Assembly: GCA_965278965.1 (NCBI GenBank)
Contig: OZ257127.1
Location: 248,001-312,000, forward strand
Origin: UBA10649 sp965278965
GTDB lineage: Bacteria; Actinomycetota; Actinomycetes; S36-B12
Direction: 5' to 3'
DNA: 64,000 bases
Part shown: positions 16,605-24,595 of the stretch, piece after piece
How positions within the stretch are numbered: the stretch's first letter is position 1
How the letters are laid out: the number at the start of each line of letters is the position of its first letter
Program-made: the position numbers and the translations under genes
The notes under the pieces: generated by a model
Told to the model about the DNA's origin: nothing
Seen by the model: the letters and a program-made list of their open reading frames with translations, nothing else
The model's database searches: none

Positions 16605-16820
16605 ATGGCCACGACTCTGACCGCGCCTACGCTGGCTCCCACCGATCGTTGCGATCGATGCAACGCCCAGGCCTACATCCGCGTCGTCCTGCCCGGCGGG
16701 ACCGATCTGCTCTTCTGCGGACACCACTGGAACCGTCACGAGGACGTCCTGAGGCCGAAGGCCGTCGAGGTCGTCGACGAGACGCACCGCCTGGTCGCGA
16801 AGCCGGAGATCGTCGACTGA
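16605..16820 (+). CDS. DUF7455 small zinc-ribbon-like protein
   Basis: This 71-residue protein matches a short conserved actinobacterial family (DUF7455) of unknown function. The core is CDRCNAQAYIRV...LLFCGHHW: two CxxC/CxHH half-sites that probably bind one zinc. It is preceded by GGGAGG about ten bases before ATG 16605. It stands alone between parE (divergent) and the convergent decarboxylase-like gene. Its size and position near rpoD and topoisomerase genes are typical, but no role is known to me. Confidence 0.85.
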   Translation: MATTLTAPTLAPTDRCDRCNAQAYIRVVLPGGTDLLFCGHHWNRHEDVLRPKAVEVVDETHRLVAKPEIVD

Positions 16821-16835
16821 CGTCGGCACTTTCGG

Positions 16836-17645
16836 TCAGGACCCCGTGAACCGCGGGGTCCTCTTCTCGACGAAGGCCTTCACGCCCTCCTGGTAGTCCA
16901 CGCTGGTCCAGGCCGCGCGACGCAGTTCCGTGAGTCGTTCGAAGTCGTCGCTGGTCAGCGGGCGTGCATCCGTGAGAGCGGTCATCTCCCCCTTGATCGC
17001 GCGGACGGCGAGCGGCGCGCGCACGGCGATGCGGCCGGCGAGGGTGATCGCCGCGGTCTCGAGCTCCGCGGAGTCCTCGACGAGACGGTTCACGACCCCG
17101 TACCCGGCCAGCTGCGGCGCCCCGATCGGGTCGGCGGCGTAGAACATCTCGCGAGCCACGTTGAGCGGCAGTGCGGACAAGAAGTGCGCGACGCCGGCGG
17201 TGTTGTACGGGACGCCGAGGCGGGTCGGCGTGATCGCGAACGTCGCGGTGCGACAGGCGACGATGAGGTCGCACGTCAGTGCGAGCTCGCAGGCTCCGCC
17301 CCACACGCCGCCCTCAACAGCGGCGATGATCGGGAACGGCGCTCGGCGCACCTCGTGCAGCAGGTGCTCCAGTGGGTTCTTCCAGGTGAGCGGGTCTGTC
17401 CCGTCCAGCGGCAGCGCCGTGATGTCGTATCCGGCCGACCACACCGTCGCGCCGGGTTCCGCCCGCAAGATCATGGCCCGCGCCCCCGAGCGGGTCGCCG
17501 CCGCGACGGCATCATGCAGCGCGGTCAGCATCTGGTCACCGAGCGCGTTTCGTCGCTCGGCGTTCGTCATCGTGACCTCGACGACGGCGTCCGGCGCGTT
17601 CTCGGGTCCAGCGGACGCGACGCGGACGAGGGTTGAGGTCGTCAT
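16836..17645 (-). CDS. scpB: Methylmalonyl-CoA decarboxylase-like enoyl-CoA hydratase family protein
   Basis: About 269 residues of the crotonase fold. It resembles E. coli ScpB (methylmalonyl-CoA decarboxylase) more than general hydratases: SAGYDI, DPLTW, VEGGVWGGACEL, TPTRLGVPYN, and the C-terminal DYQEGVKAFVEKRTPRF all parallel ScpB. ScpB converts methylmalonyl-CoA to propionyl-CoA. No mutase or CoA-transferase genes are adjacent, so the pathway is unclear. Start: ATG 17645 is preferred; ATG 17666 is seven codons longer with no better ribosome site. A hairpin formed by AGGACCCCG and CGGGGTCCT (16838-16862) lies at the end of the coding region, facing the convergent gene. Confidence 0.78.
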   Translation of the reverse strand: MTTSTLVRVASAGPENAPDAVVEVTMTNAERRNALGDQMLTALHDAVAAATRSGARAMILRAEPGATVWSAGYDITALPLDGTDPLTWKNPLEHLLHEVRRAPFPIIAAVEGGVWGGACELALTCDLIVACRTATFAITPTRLGVPYNTAGVAHFLSALPLNVAREMFYAADPIGAPQLAGYGVVNRLVEDSAELETAAITLAGRIAVRAPLAVRAIKGEMTALTDARPLTSDDFERLTELRRAAWTSVDYQEGVKAFVEKRTPRFTGS

Positions 17646-17680
17646 GTGCGCGCGCCCGCCTGTCATATCGCTGTGAGGCT

Positions 17681-17719
17681 GTTCCGAGGGGTCCCCAGCC
17701 TACGGGGACCCCTCGGAAC
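17681..17719 (-). terminator. 16-bp perfect hairpin terminator
   Basis: Arms GTTCCGAGGGGTCCCC (17681-17696) and its exact complement (17704-17719) enclose a seven-base loop. It begins ten bases beyond the stop of the sugar-binding lipoprotein gene on the minus strand. There is no T-run. Confidence 0.75.
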
Positions 17720-17728
17720 GACCGTCGG

Positions 17729-18874
17729 CTACCACTTCCAGAGGGTGCGGTACTGCTCGAGCGCGGTGGCGGGCTCGGTGTAGGGCAGCGTGAGGCCTTG
17801 GGCGCTCTCGGGCGTGACGAGCTGGAAGGGAAGCGCGCTGTTCTTCTCGATCCCTTCGGACTCCGTCAGGACCCGCAGGAGCGAGTCGAAGCTGCCGTAG
17901 CCGTAGATCCGGAACGCGTTCGCACTCCACGCCGCGACCGATCCCGCCTGGAGCTGAGCGAGGATGTCACCGTTGATGCCGTTGCCGATCACCGTGACCT
18001 GGTCCTTCAGACCGGCCGCGTTGAGCGCCGGGATGAACCCCTGGGCCCAGGCCCCGTTGTCGAACACGACGTAGTCGTAGTCCGGATTGGCGCGGAGCGT
18101 GTTAACGAACGCCGACGGGATCTGGCCGGAGCCGAACTGTGCGAGCGTCGTCTCCTGGACCGTGGCGGTGCAGTCGGAGCACAGGCGCTTGAGCTCCTCC
18201 TGGAACGCGTCTCGGAAGCCGATGTAGACGTTGTACTGCGGCATGCTCTGCATGAGCACGTCGACCGGGGAGCCGTTCGCGTCCGCGACCACCCAGTCAG
18301 CCAGAGCCTTACCCGTGCGCGGGTTCTGGTCGCAGGTCCCGCTGCCGGGGTGGATGGAGCCGGTCGCCTCGACCGGGCAGGTCGATCCGGCGATGATCGG
18401 GACGCCGGCCGCAGCGTAGGCGTCGGTCACCGACGCTCCCCACGTGCTCGGGGACTCGCCGGCCAGGATGACGCCGGTCGGCTTCTTCTGCAACGCGGTC
18501 ATGAACGCCCGCTGGAGGGTCGACGGGTCGTTGGACTTGTACGAAATGGTGGAGAAGGTCCAGCCCCCGGACTCGGCCGCCTCCTTCGCACCGCCCCAGA
18601 TCTCGGCCGTGGACGCGTTGCCGTTGTCGAGGAAGATGACCGAGCCGCCCTTCGGGCCCGCCGCCGCCAGCGGAACATCCTGCAAGATCGCGGTCGGGGC
18701 GGTCGTCGCCTCCTTCGTGAGCTCGATGGCCTCGACCGTTGACGCCGAGGCGGAGCCAGCGGGGGCCGGCGATCCAGCTCCGGGTTCCGCGGACGACCCG
18801 GTGGAGGTCGATCCGCACGCGACGAGACCCATCGCGAGGACTGATACGGCGGCAATTCCTACGACTCGGTTCAC
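17729..18874 (-). CDS. Periplasmic-binding-protein type 1 sugar-binding lipoprotein (orphan)
   Basis: The 381-residue product begins with a lipoprotein signal (LVAC, lipidated Cys20) and a Ser/Ala/Pro linker, then a RbsB-like binding domain (GGSVIFLDNGNASTAEIWGGAKEAAE; DYVVFDNGAWAQGF; TVIGNGINGDIL). It should bind a small ligand, probably a sugar, outside the membrane. No ABC permease or ATPase gene is nearby, so it is an orphan; it may serve a distant transporter or a sensor. The start GTG 18874 follows GAAAGGCG. A TATAGA sequence at 18951-18956 (minus strand) is a candidate -10. A 16-bp terminator follows. Confidence 0.82.
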   Translation of the reverse strand: MNRVVGIAAVSVLAMGLVACGSTSTGSSAEPGAGSPAPAGSASASTVEAIELTKEATTAPTAILQDVPLAAAGPKGGSVIFLDNGNASTAEIWGGAKEAAESGGWTFSTISYKSNDPSTLQRAFMTALQKKPTGVILAGESPSTWGASVTDAYAAAGVPIIAGSTCPVEATGSIHPGSGTCDQNPRTGKALADWVVADANGSPVDVLMQSMPQYNVYIGFRDAFQEELKRLCSDCTATVQETTLAQFGSGQIPSAFVNTLRANPDYDYVVFDNGAWAQGFIPALNAAGLKDQVTVIGNGINGDILAQLQAGSVAAWSANAFRIYGYGSFDSLLRVLTESEGIEKNSALPFQLVTPESAQGLTLPYTEPATALEQYRTLWKW

Positions 18875-19074
18875 GTGTTCGCCTTTCACGCAGCAATGCT
18901 GATCGGGTAGGACCAAACGCGCGGTCGTGCGCGATTGGTTAGCGTTGTTATCTATACCCGATCGATCGTAAGCGAATCACGCAGCGCGAATCACCTGCGG
19001 CGCACCGCCCTCCAGGCGTGCGTACGCGATCTATCCGGGAGAGAGGCGCAGGAGACGTTCGTAGACACCCGGAA

Positions 19075-19111
19075 TCGTTCGTTTGTCCCGCAATGCGGGA
19101 CAAACGAACGA
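19075..19111 (-). terminator. 17-bp perfect hairpin, rpoD terminator
   Basis: Arms 19075-19091 and 19095-19111 are exact complements of 17 bases around a three-base AAT loop, 34 bases after the sigma factor stop codon. There is no T-run. The stem is unrelated in sequence to the other palindromes here. Confidence 0.75.
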
Positions 19112-19145
19112 GACGCGTTGGGCGGTAGCGGTTCGGGCCTGCGCG

Positions 19146-20651
19146 CTAGTCGAGGTAGTCGCGCAGGACCTGCGACCGAGACGGGTGCCGCAGCTTCGAC
19201 ATCGTCTTGGACTCGATCTGGCGGATCCGCTCGCGGGTCACGCCGTAGACCTTGCCGATCTCGTCCAGCGTCTTCGGCTGGCCGTCGGTCAGGCCGAACC
19301 GCATGCGCACGACGCCCGCCTCACGGTCGGACAGCGTGTCGAGGACCGACTCGAGCTGCTCCTGCAGGAGCGTGAACGACACCGCGTCCGAGGGCACGAT
19401 CGCCTCGGAGTCCTCGATGAGGTCGCCGAACTCGCTGTCGCCCTCCTCGCCGAGGGGGGTGTGCAGGGAGATCGGCTCACGGCCGTACTTCTGGACCTCG
19501 ACGACCTTCTCCGGGGTCATGTCGAGCTCGCGGGCCAGCTCCTCCGGGGTGGGCTCGCGGCCGAGGTCCTGGAGCATCTGCCGCTGGACGCGGGCGAGCT
19601 TGTTGATGACCTCGACCATGTGCACGGGGATGCGGATCGTGCGCGCCTGGTCGGCCATGGCGCGGGTGATCGCCTGACGGATCCACCACGTCGCGTACGT
19701 CGAGAACTTGTAGCCCTTGGTGTAGTCGAACTTCTCGACGGCGCGGATGAGGCCGAGGTTGCCCTCCTGGATGAGGTCCAAGAACAGCATGCCGCGGCCG
19801 GTGTACCGCTTGGCCAGCGAGACGACCAGGCGCAGGTTGGCCTCGAGCAGGTGGTTCTTCGCCCGACGACCGTCGGTCGCGATCCACTCCAGGTCCAGCC
19901 GGGTCTTCTTGTCGAGCTTCTTGCTCTCGGCGAGCATCTCCTCGGCGAACAGGCCGGCCTCGATGCGCTTGGCCAGCTCGACCTCCTGCTCGGCGTTGAG
20001 CAGCGAGACCTTGCCGATCTGCTTGAGGTAGTCCTTGACCGGGTCGGCGGTCGCTCCGGCGACGGTGACCGTCTGCACCGGGGCGTCGTCCTCGTCGACC
20101 TCGGAGATGACGAAGCCCTGGTCCTCGCCCTCCGCCGCTGGCTTCTCGGCGGTCTCCCCCTCGGCGGTCTCCCCCTCCTCCTCAACGGTGGCGAGGTCCT
20201 CGGCCAGGTCGGCCTCCAGGTCGGCCTCCAGCACGGCCGCGACCTCGAGCTCGGCGACGTCGACGTCGGCCACCGCATCGATGTCGGCGACCTCGACGAG
20301 ACCGTCCTCGGTCGCGATGACCTCGATGACCTCGTCGCCGGCGGCGCCCTTCTTGGCCGGTGCCTTCTTCGCCGCTGCTGCCTTGGGGGCTGCCGCGGCC
20401 GGGGCCTTCTTCGCCGCCGGAGCGACCGCCTTCTTCGCGGCCGCAGCCGGGGCCTTCTTCGCCACCGGCTTGCTCGGGACGGCCTTGACGGCCGGGGCCT
20501 TCGTCGGCGCCGAGGCGACCGCCGTGGCGGCGGGAGCCTTCTTCGCCGCCGGCTTGGTCGGGACGGCCTTGACGGCCGGCGCCTTCTTCGCGACAGGCTT
20601 GGGAGTGGTCGTGCTGGTCACCGGCTTCTTCGCCGACGCTGACTGAGCCAA
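19146..20651 (-). CDS. rpoD: Primary (housekeeping) RNA polymerase sigma factor
   Basis: The 501-residue protein is a group 1 sigma-70 factor (SigA/HrdB-like). Region 1.2 starts at DPVKDYLKQIGKV, region 2 contains LIQEGNLGLIRAVEKFDY and the -10 recognition part FSTYATWWIRQAITRAM, region 3 follows, and region 4 ends with TLDEIGKVYGVTRERIRQIE for -35 binding. The first ~110 residues are a low-complexity Ala/Lys/Pro repeat, like histone H1 tails, followed by an acidic stretch to about 190; such extensions are typical of actinobacterial HrdB proteins. The start is a TTG (20651) behind AGGAAGG, nine bases away. A 17-bp hairpin terminates the gene. Confidence 0.96.
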   Translation of the reverse strand: MAQSASAKKPVTSTTTPKPVAKKAPAVKAVPTKPAAKKAPAATAVASAPTKAPAVKAVPSKPVAKKAPAAAAKKAVAPAAKKAPAAAAPKAAAAKKAPAKKGAAGDEVIEVIATEDGLVEVADIDAVADVDVAELEVAAVLEADLEADLAEDLATVEEEGETAEGETAEKPAAEGEDQGFVISEVDEDDAPVQTVTVAGATADPVKDYLKQIGKVSLLNAEQEVELAKRIEAGLFAEEMLAESKKLDKKTRLDLEWIATDGRRAKNHLLEANLRLVVSLAKRYTGRGMLFLDLIQEGNLGLIRAVEKFDYTKGYKFSTYATWWIRQAITRAMADQARTIRIPVHMVEVINKLARVQRQMLQDLGREPTPEELARELDMTPEKVVEVQKYGREPISLHTPLGEEGDSEFGDLIEDSEAIVPSDAVSFTLLQEQLESVLDTLSDREAGVVRMRFGLTDGQPKTLDEIGKVYGVTRERIRQIESKTMSKLRHPSRSQVLRDYLD

Positions 20652-20686
20652 GGGGTGGAGCCTTCCTCGCGTTGTCCCACGACAAG

Positions 20687-20720
20687 GGCCCGTGTCAAGC
20701 CGTGGCTTGACAGACGGGCC
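20687..20720 (-). terminator. Imperfect hairpin between the PKD-like gene and rpoD
   Basis: GGCCCGT (687-693) pairs with ACGGGCC (714-720) and GTCAAGCC (694-701) pairs with GGCTTGAC (704-711), with a two-base bulge and a two-base loop. It lies 75 bases after the stop at 20795 and just before rpoD, so it may terminate the upstream gene or lie in the rpoD leader. Confidence 0.5.
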
Positions 20721-20794
20721 GAGAGATCGTCGTCATTGTGCCATGCCCGACGCAGTGAAGCCGCCACCGGCCGGTCCCGTCGGCGTGGCCGGGG

Positions 20795-21628
20795 TCATCC
20801 GGGCACGAGAACGGCCCTGCCTTCCCCGATCCGTACGTCGACCGCTGCCGACTGGCTGACCGGCTCGGCCACGTCGAAGGGGCCGAGGCCGTCCACGACG
20901 TACGTCGCCGTCCACCGCGTCCGGACCACCACCTGCATCAGCCCGGGTCGGGCGTACGCGTGGGTGACCGTCGGTCGGCGGAAGCCGCCCCCGGGTTCGG
21001 ACCCTGTCCACGTGGACCCGTCGCCGTACGACCAGGTCCACGACGGCACGGCCGTCACCGAGACGGACCGGCCGGCGACCTGCATCGTCCACCGACGTGG
21101 ACCTGCGGGCTGGCCCGAGGAGAACGCGACCGGAAGCTGCGTCACTGCACCTTGCAAAGGCTGGAACGCCGGACGCAGGTCCGGGATTCCCTCCTCGACC
21201 CGGTCGGCCACCTCGTGCCCGACCTCTTCGACCGTGACCGGCTCCCCCAGGCACACGACGTCGACCGCCCGCCAGGGCTCACCGGCCGGCCTGAACCACG
21301 CCCGCAGGAGCTGCCGGCCCTGCGGGCAGCCGCGGACCACGCCCGCACAGCCGCCACCCTCGTCGAACGGCGAGCCGAGCCCAGGATCGACGCAGACGGT
21401 CGTCAGCCGCCAAGCACACCCCGGGCAGCGGGCGACCGTGTTGCGGGCCTCCTCCCCCACCCCGGGCGGCAGGATCAGCCCGCCCGTGCCGACGTAGACG
21501 TCGCGGCCGTCGTCGCCGTGGACATCCGCTGCCGCGGCCGGGACCGCGCCCACGACCGCGAGACCAATGAGGAGACCGACCACAAGCAGGCCGGTGCCGA
21601 CGAACCTTGCGCGTACGTTCCCCCGCAT
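20795..21628 (-). CDS. Secreted protein with PKD-like domain
   Basis: The 277-residue protein has a classical signal peptide: RGNVRAR, a hydrophobic stretch at about 11-27, then AAAA. The middle carries six or more cysteines (CPGC, CVDP, CAG, CPQ, CLG) that could form disulfides outside the cell. The C-terminal third resembles a PKD domain: WSYGDGSTW, then RRPTVTHAYARPGLMQVVVRT. I do not recognise a specific function; similar secreted proteins occur in actinobacteria. It stands between metX and rpoD on the minus strand with its own start ATG 21628. Confidence 0.65.
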   Translation of the reverse strand: MRGNVRARFVGTGLLVVGLLIGLAVVGAVPAAAADVHGDDGRDVYVGTGGLILPPGVGEEARNTVARCPGCAWRLTTVCVDPGLGSPFDEGGGCAGVVRGCPQGRQLLRAWFRPAGEPWRAVDVVCLGEPVTVEEVGHEVADRVEEGIPDLRPAFQPLQGAVTQLPVAFSSGQPAGPRRWTMQVAGRSVSVTAVPSWTWSYGDGSTWTGSEPGGGFRRPTVTHAYARPGLMQVVVRTRWTATYVVDGLGPFDVAEPVSQSAAVDVRIGEGRAVLVPG

Positions 21629-21717
21629 CCGCCCGACGCTACGTCGCTGCGGCGGGCTCGGTCACCTCGTAGGTCGCGGCCTGTGGAGAACCGCCGCCCG
21701 CACCGGCGCCGCGCTGG

Positions 21718-22884
21718 TCAGCGTGGGTCGCGGACGCGTCCCAGGGCGTGGCTGATGAACCGGCCGACCTGCTCGTCCTCGACGAGGAAGCCGTCGTGGC
21801 CGTACGGGGAGACGAGCAGGTGCAGCTCGTCGGCTCCCGGAGCCAGCTCGACGATCTGCTCCTGCAGGCGCACCGGGAAGAGCCGGTCGCTGTCGATGCC
21901 GACGACGGTGAGCGGTGCGGTGATGGTCCCGAGTGCCGCGGCGACGCCCCCGCGGCCGCGACCGAGGTCGAACAGGCTCATCGCCCGCGTGAGGGCGACG
22001 TAGCTGTTCGCATCGAACCGACGGGCCAGCTTGTCGGCGTGGTGGTCCAAGTACGACTCGACGGCGAACCGGCCGCCGGCGTATGGGTCCTCGCCGACCT
22101 GCGCCTCACGCCCGAACCGCAGGTCCAGCTCGGTCTCGCACCGGTAGGTCAGGTGCGCGACCTGCCGTGCGACCCCCATGCCCACGTGCGGCCCGTCGCC
22201 GTCGGCCGCGTCGTAGTAGTCGCCTCCGCGGAACCGGGGATCGGCCGCGATCGCGGCCAGCTGGACGTGATGGGTGCCGATCTCGTCGGCCGTCACGGCG
22301 GCGGCCGAGCCCAGCACCATCCCGCCGCGCACCCGCTCGGGGTGACGGACCATCCACTCCAGCACGCGCATGCCGCCCAGCGAGGGACCGAGCAGCAACG
22401 CCCACGTGTCGATGCCGAGGTGGTCGGACAGCCGGCGCTCGACCTCGACCAGGTCACCGACCGTCACCACCGGGAACCGGCTGCCCCACGGCCGACCGTC
22501 GGGGGCGGTGGACGACGGCCCGGTCGTGCCCTGGCACCCGCCAAGGACGTTCGCGCACACGACGAACCACTCGTCGGTGTCGATGTCCGCACCAGGCCCG
22601 ACCAGCCCCTCCCACCAGCCGCCCGTCCGATGACCAGGACCGGCCGGACCGGTCACGTGGGAGTCCCCGGTCAGGGCATGGCAGACGTAGATCGCGTTGC
22701 TGCGGTCCGCGTTGAGCGACCCCCACGTCTCGTAGGCGACGCGGACCGACGGCAGGACCGCCCCCAGCTCGGTCCGCAGCTCCCCCACGTCCACGAACCG
22801 CCGGTCGCCGACGAGGTCCCCCTCCCGCCAGGCGGCGCTGGCGGGAGGGGGACCGTCGTACGACAGGGGTCCGTAGTCGGGCAT
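21718..22884 (-). CDS. metX: Homoserine O-acetyltransferase
   Basis: The 388-residue alpha/beta-hydrolase acetylates homoserine with acetyl-CoA in methionine synthesis. The catalytic Ser168 sits in GPSLGG (GxSxGG is usual), the Asp in VVGIDSDRLFP and the His in YGHDGFL. The N-terminal YETWG, NAIYVCHALTGDSH and NVLGGCQGTTGPSS segments are typical. The ATG at 22884 lies eight bases after the metY stop, so both form an operon under the SAM-IV leader. A much longer open frame continues upstream through metY but is not real coding. Confidence 0.95.
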   Translation of the reverse strand: MPDYGPLSYDGPPPASAAWREGDLVGDRRFVDVGELRTELGAVLPSVRVAYETWGSLNADRSNAIYVCHALTGDSHVTGPAGPGHRTGGWWEGLVGPGADIDTDEWFVVCANVLGGCQGTTGPSSTAPDGRPWGSRFPVVTVGDLVEVERRLSDHLGIDTWALLLGPSLGGMRVLEWMVRHPERVRGGMVLGSAAAVTADEIGTHHVQLAAIAADPRFRGGDYYDAADGDGPHVGMGVARQVAHLTYRCETELDLRFGREAQVGEDPYAGGRFAVESYLDHHADKLARRFDANSYVALTRAMSLFDLGRGRGGVAAALGTITAPLTVVGIDSDRLFPVRLQEQIVELAPGADELHLLVSPYGHDGFLVEDEQVGRFISHALGRVRDPR

Positions 22885-22892
22885 GCGGACGG

Positions 22893-24206
22893 TCAGGCCT
22901 TCGCCGCCCGGAAGCCAGAGTCGAGGTCGGCCAGGATGTCGTCGATGTTCTCGATGCCGACCGCCAGACGCACGAGCCCGGGCGTGACGCCCGCGGCGAG
23001 CTGCTCGGACTCGGTGAGCTGCGAATGCGTCGTCGAGGCCGGGTGGATGACCAGGCTGCGCACGTCGCCGATGTTCGCGACGTGGCTGTGCAGCTCCAGC
23101 GCCTCGACGAACTTCTTGCCCGCCTCGATCCCGCCGGCGATCTCGAACGCGAGGACCGCTCCGGTGCCCTTCGGCGCGTACTTCTGGCCGAGGGCGTACC
23201 AGGGGCTGGACGGCAGGCCGGCGTAGTTCACCGACAGCACCTCGTCGCGGCCCTGCAGCCACTCGGCGACTGCCTTGGCGTTCTGGACGTGACGCTCCAT
23301 GCGCAGGGACAGCGTCTCGATGCCCTGGGCGATGAGGAACGCGTTGAACGGCGAGGCGGCCGGACCGAGGTCGCGCAGCAGCTGGACGCGTGCCTTGAGG
23401 ATGAACGACAGGTTCGCGCCGAACGCGGAGCCGACGCCGAGATCGCGGGCGTAGACCAGACCGTGGTAGCTCGGGTCGGGCTGGTTGTAGTTCGGGAAGC
23501 GCTCCGGGTACTGCGCGTAGTCGAACGAGCCGCCGTCGACGATCGCGCCGGCGATCGCCGTGCCGTGGCCGCCGAGGTACTTCGTCGCCGAGTGGACGAC
23601 GATGTCGGCGCCCCACGCCAGCGGGTTGATGAGGAACGGTGTCGCGACGGTGTTGTCGATGATCAGCGGAACGCCGACCTCGTGCGCGACGTTCGCGACC
23701 GACTCGATGTCCAGGACGTCGTTCTTCGGGTTCGCGATCGACTCGCCGAAGAACAGCTTGGTGTTCGGGCGCACGGCGGCACGCCACGACTCCGGGTCGT
23801 CGGGGTTCTCGACGAACGTCGTCTCGATGCCGAGCTTGGGCAGCGTGTAGTGGAACAGGTTGTACGTGCCGCCGTACAGGCTCGGGCTCGACACGATGTG
23901 GTCGCCGGCCTCAGCGATGTTGAGGATGGACAGCGTCTCGGCCGCCTGGCCGCTGGCCACGAGGAGCGCCGCCACGCCGCCCTCGAGAGCCGCGATGCGG
24001 TCCTCGACGACCGCCTGGGTCGGGTTCATGATGCGCGTGTAGATGTTGCCCAGCTGCTTGAGGGCGAACAGGTCGGCGGCGTGCGTCGTGTCGTTGAACG
24101 TGTACGACGTGGTCTGGTAGATCGGCAGCGCACGAGCGTTCGTGGCGGCATCCGGCGACTGGCCGGCGTGGATCTGCTTCGTCTCGAAGGACCAGGCAGT
24201 GCTCAT
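22893..24206 (-). CDS. metY: O-acetylhomoserine/O-acetylserine sulfhydrylase
   Basis: The 437-residue PLP enzyme makes homocysteine from O-acetylhomoserine and sulfide. It belongs to the Cys/Met metabolism PLP family: YTRIMNPTQAVVEDRIAALEGG, SLYGGTYNLF, DNTVATPF and the PLP lysine Lys209 in HSATKYLGGHG. The insertion of FPNYNQPDPSYHG near 237 is characteristic of MetY rather than MetB. It is the first gene of the metY-metX operon. The leader carries a SAM-IV riboswitch, so excess S-adenosylmethionine should shut expression down. The ATG 24206 follows an AAGGAG site. Confidence 0.96.
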   Translation of the reverse strand: MSTAWSFETKQIHAGQSPDAATNARALPIYQTTSYTFNDTTHAADLFALKQLGNIYTRIMNPTQAVVEDRIAALEGGVAALLVASGQAAETLSILNIAEAGDHIVSSPSLYGGTYNLFHYTLPKLGIETTFVENPDDPESWRAAVRPNTKLFFGESIANPKNDVLDIESVANVAHEVGVPLIIDNTVATPFLINPLAWGADIVVHSATKYLGGHGTAIAGAIVDGGSFDYAQYPERFPNYNQPDPSYHGLVYARDLGVGSAFGANLSFILKARVQLLRDLGPAASPFNAFLIAQGIETLSLRMERHVQNAKAVAEWLQGRDEVLSVNYAGLPSSPWYALGQKYAPKGTGAVLAFEIAGGIEAGKKFVEALELHSHVANIGDVRSLVIHPASTTHSQLTESEQLAAGVTPGLVRLAVGIENIDDILADLDSGFRAAKA

Positions 24207-24316
24207 GGTGGGGACTCCTTGAAGATGTGGCCGCCCGGGGCGGCACGACGGATGGGGACGTGCGGTTCCGCGCTCAGCGCGGGAGGGGGTGCGTCCCGTC
24301 GACAGGCGGGACCGGT

Positions 24317-24360
24317 GAGCCGCTAGGACGATGCCGCGGGGCGTCGTCGGTCAGCGGCTC
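24317..24360 (-). promoter_or_regulatory. Leader hairpin downstream of the SAM-IV aptamer (possible expression platform)
   Basis: Arms GAGCCGCT (24317-24324) and AGCGGCTC (24353-24360) are exact complements, and the interior (GACGATGCC/GGCGTCGTC with one wobble) continues the stem. The hairpin lies between the aptamer and metY and could terminate transcription when SAM is bound. The rest of the leader shows nothing else I can name. Confidence 0.45.
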
Positions 24361-24406
24361 GGCATTCGGCGTCGACAACAGCACATGTTCGACCTCGCAG
24401 ATCCGT

Positions 24407-24532
24407 GGGGTCCTGCCCGTTGCAGAACCCGCGCTTGCCCACCGAGGCGGGCCAGGTCTTCATCCGGAGCACCCCACCGCGGTGGAGGGTTGCCGTCCCA
24501 CGAGCCGGAGCTTGACGCGGGAACTCTTGACC
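24407..24532 (-). ncRNA. SAM-IV riboswitch
   Basis: Reading toward metY, the leader contains GGTCAAGAG, GCGTCAAGC, CCGGC, GGCAACCCTCC, CCGCGGTGGGGTGC, CCGGATGAAGACC, then GGGCAAGCGCGGGT. These are the conserved blocks and order of the actinobacterial SAM-IV class, including closing of the outer helix by GGTC/GACC and the downstream pseudoknot arm. It should sense S-adenosylmethionine and control metY-metX. It sits in the 389-base gene-free space 24207-24595, with a promoter directly upstream. Confidence 0.93.
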
Positions 24533-24540
24533 TTGGCGGG

Positions 24541-24568
24541 ACTATACCGACCATCCCCGGCCGGGCAA
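24541..24568 (-). promoter_or_regulatory. Sigma-70 promoter of the metY-metX leader
   Basis: -35 TTGCCC (24568-24563), a 16-base spacer and -10 TATAGT (24546-24541) would start transcription near 24534, two bases before the conserved 5' end of the SAM-IV aptamer. The position relative to the riboswitch makes this promoter convincing. Confidence 0.8.
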
Positions 24569-24595
24569 ACCGTGCGCGCCGCGCATCGCGGGACG

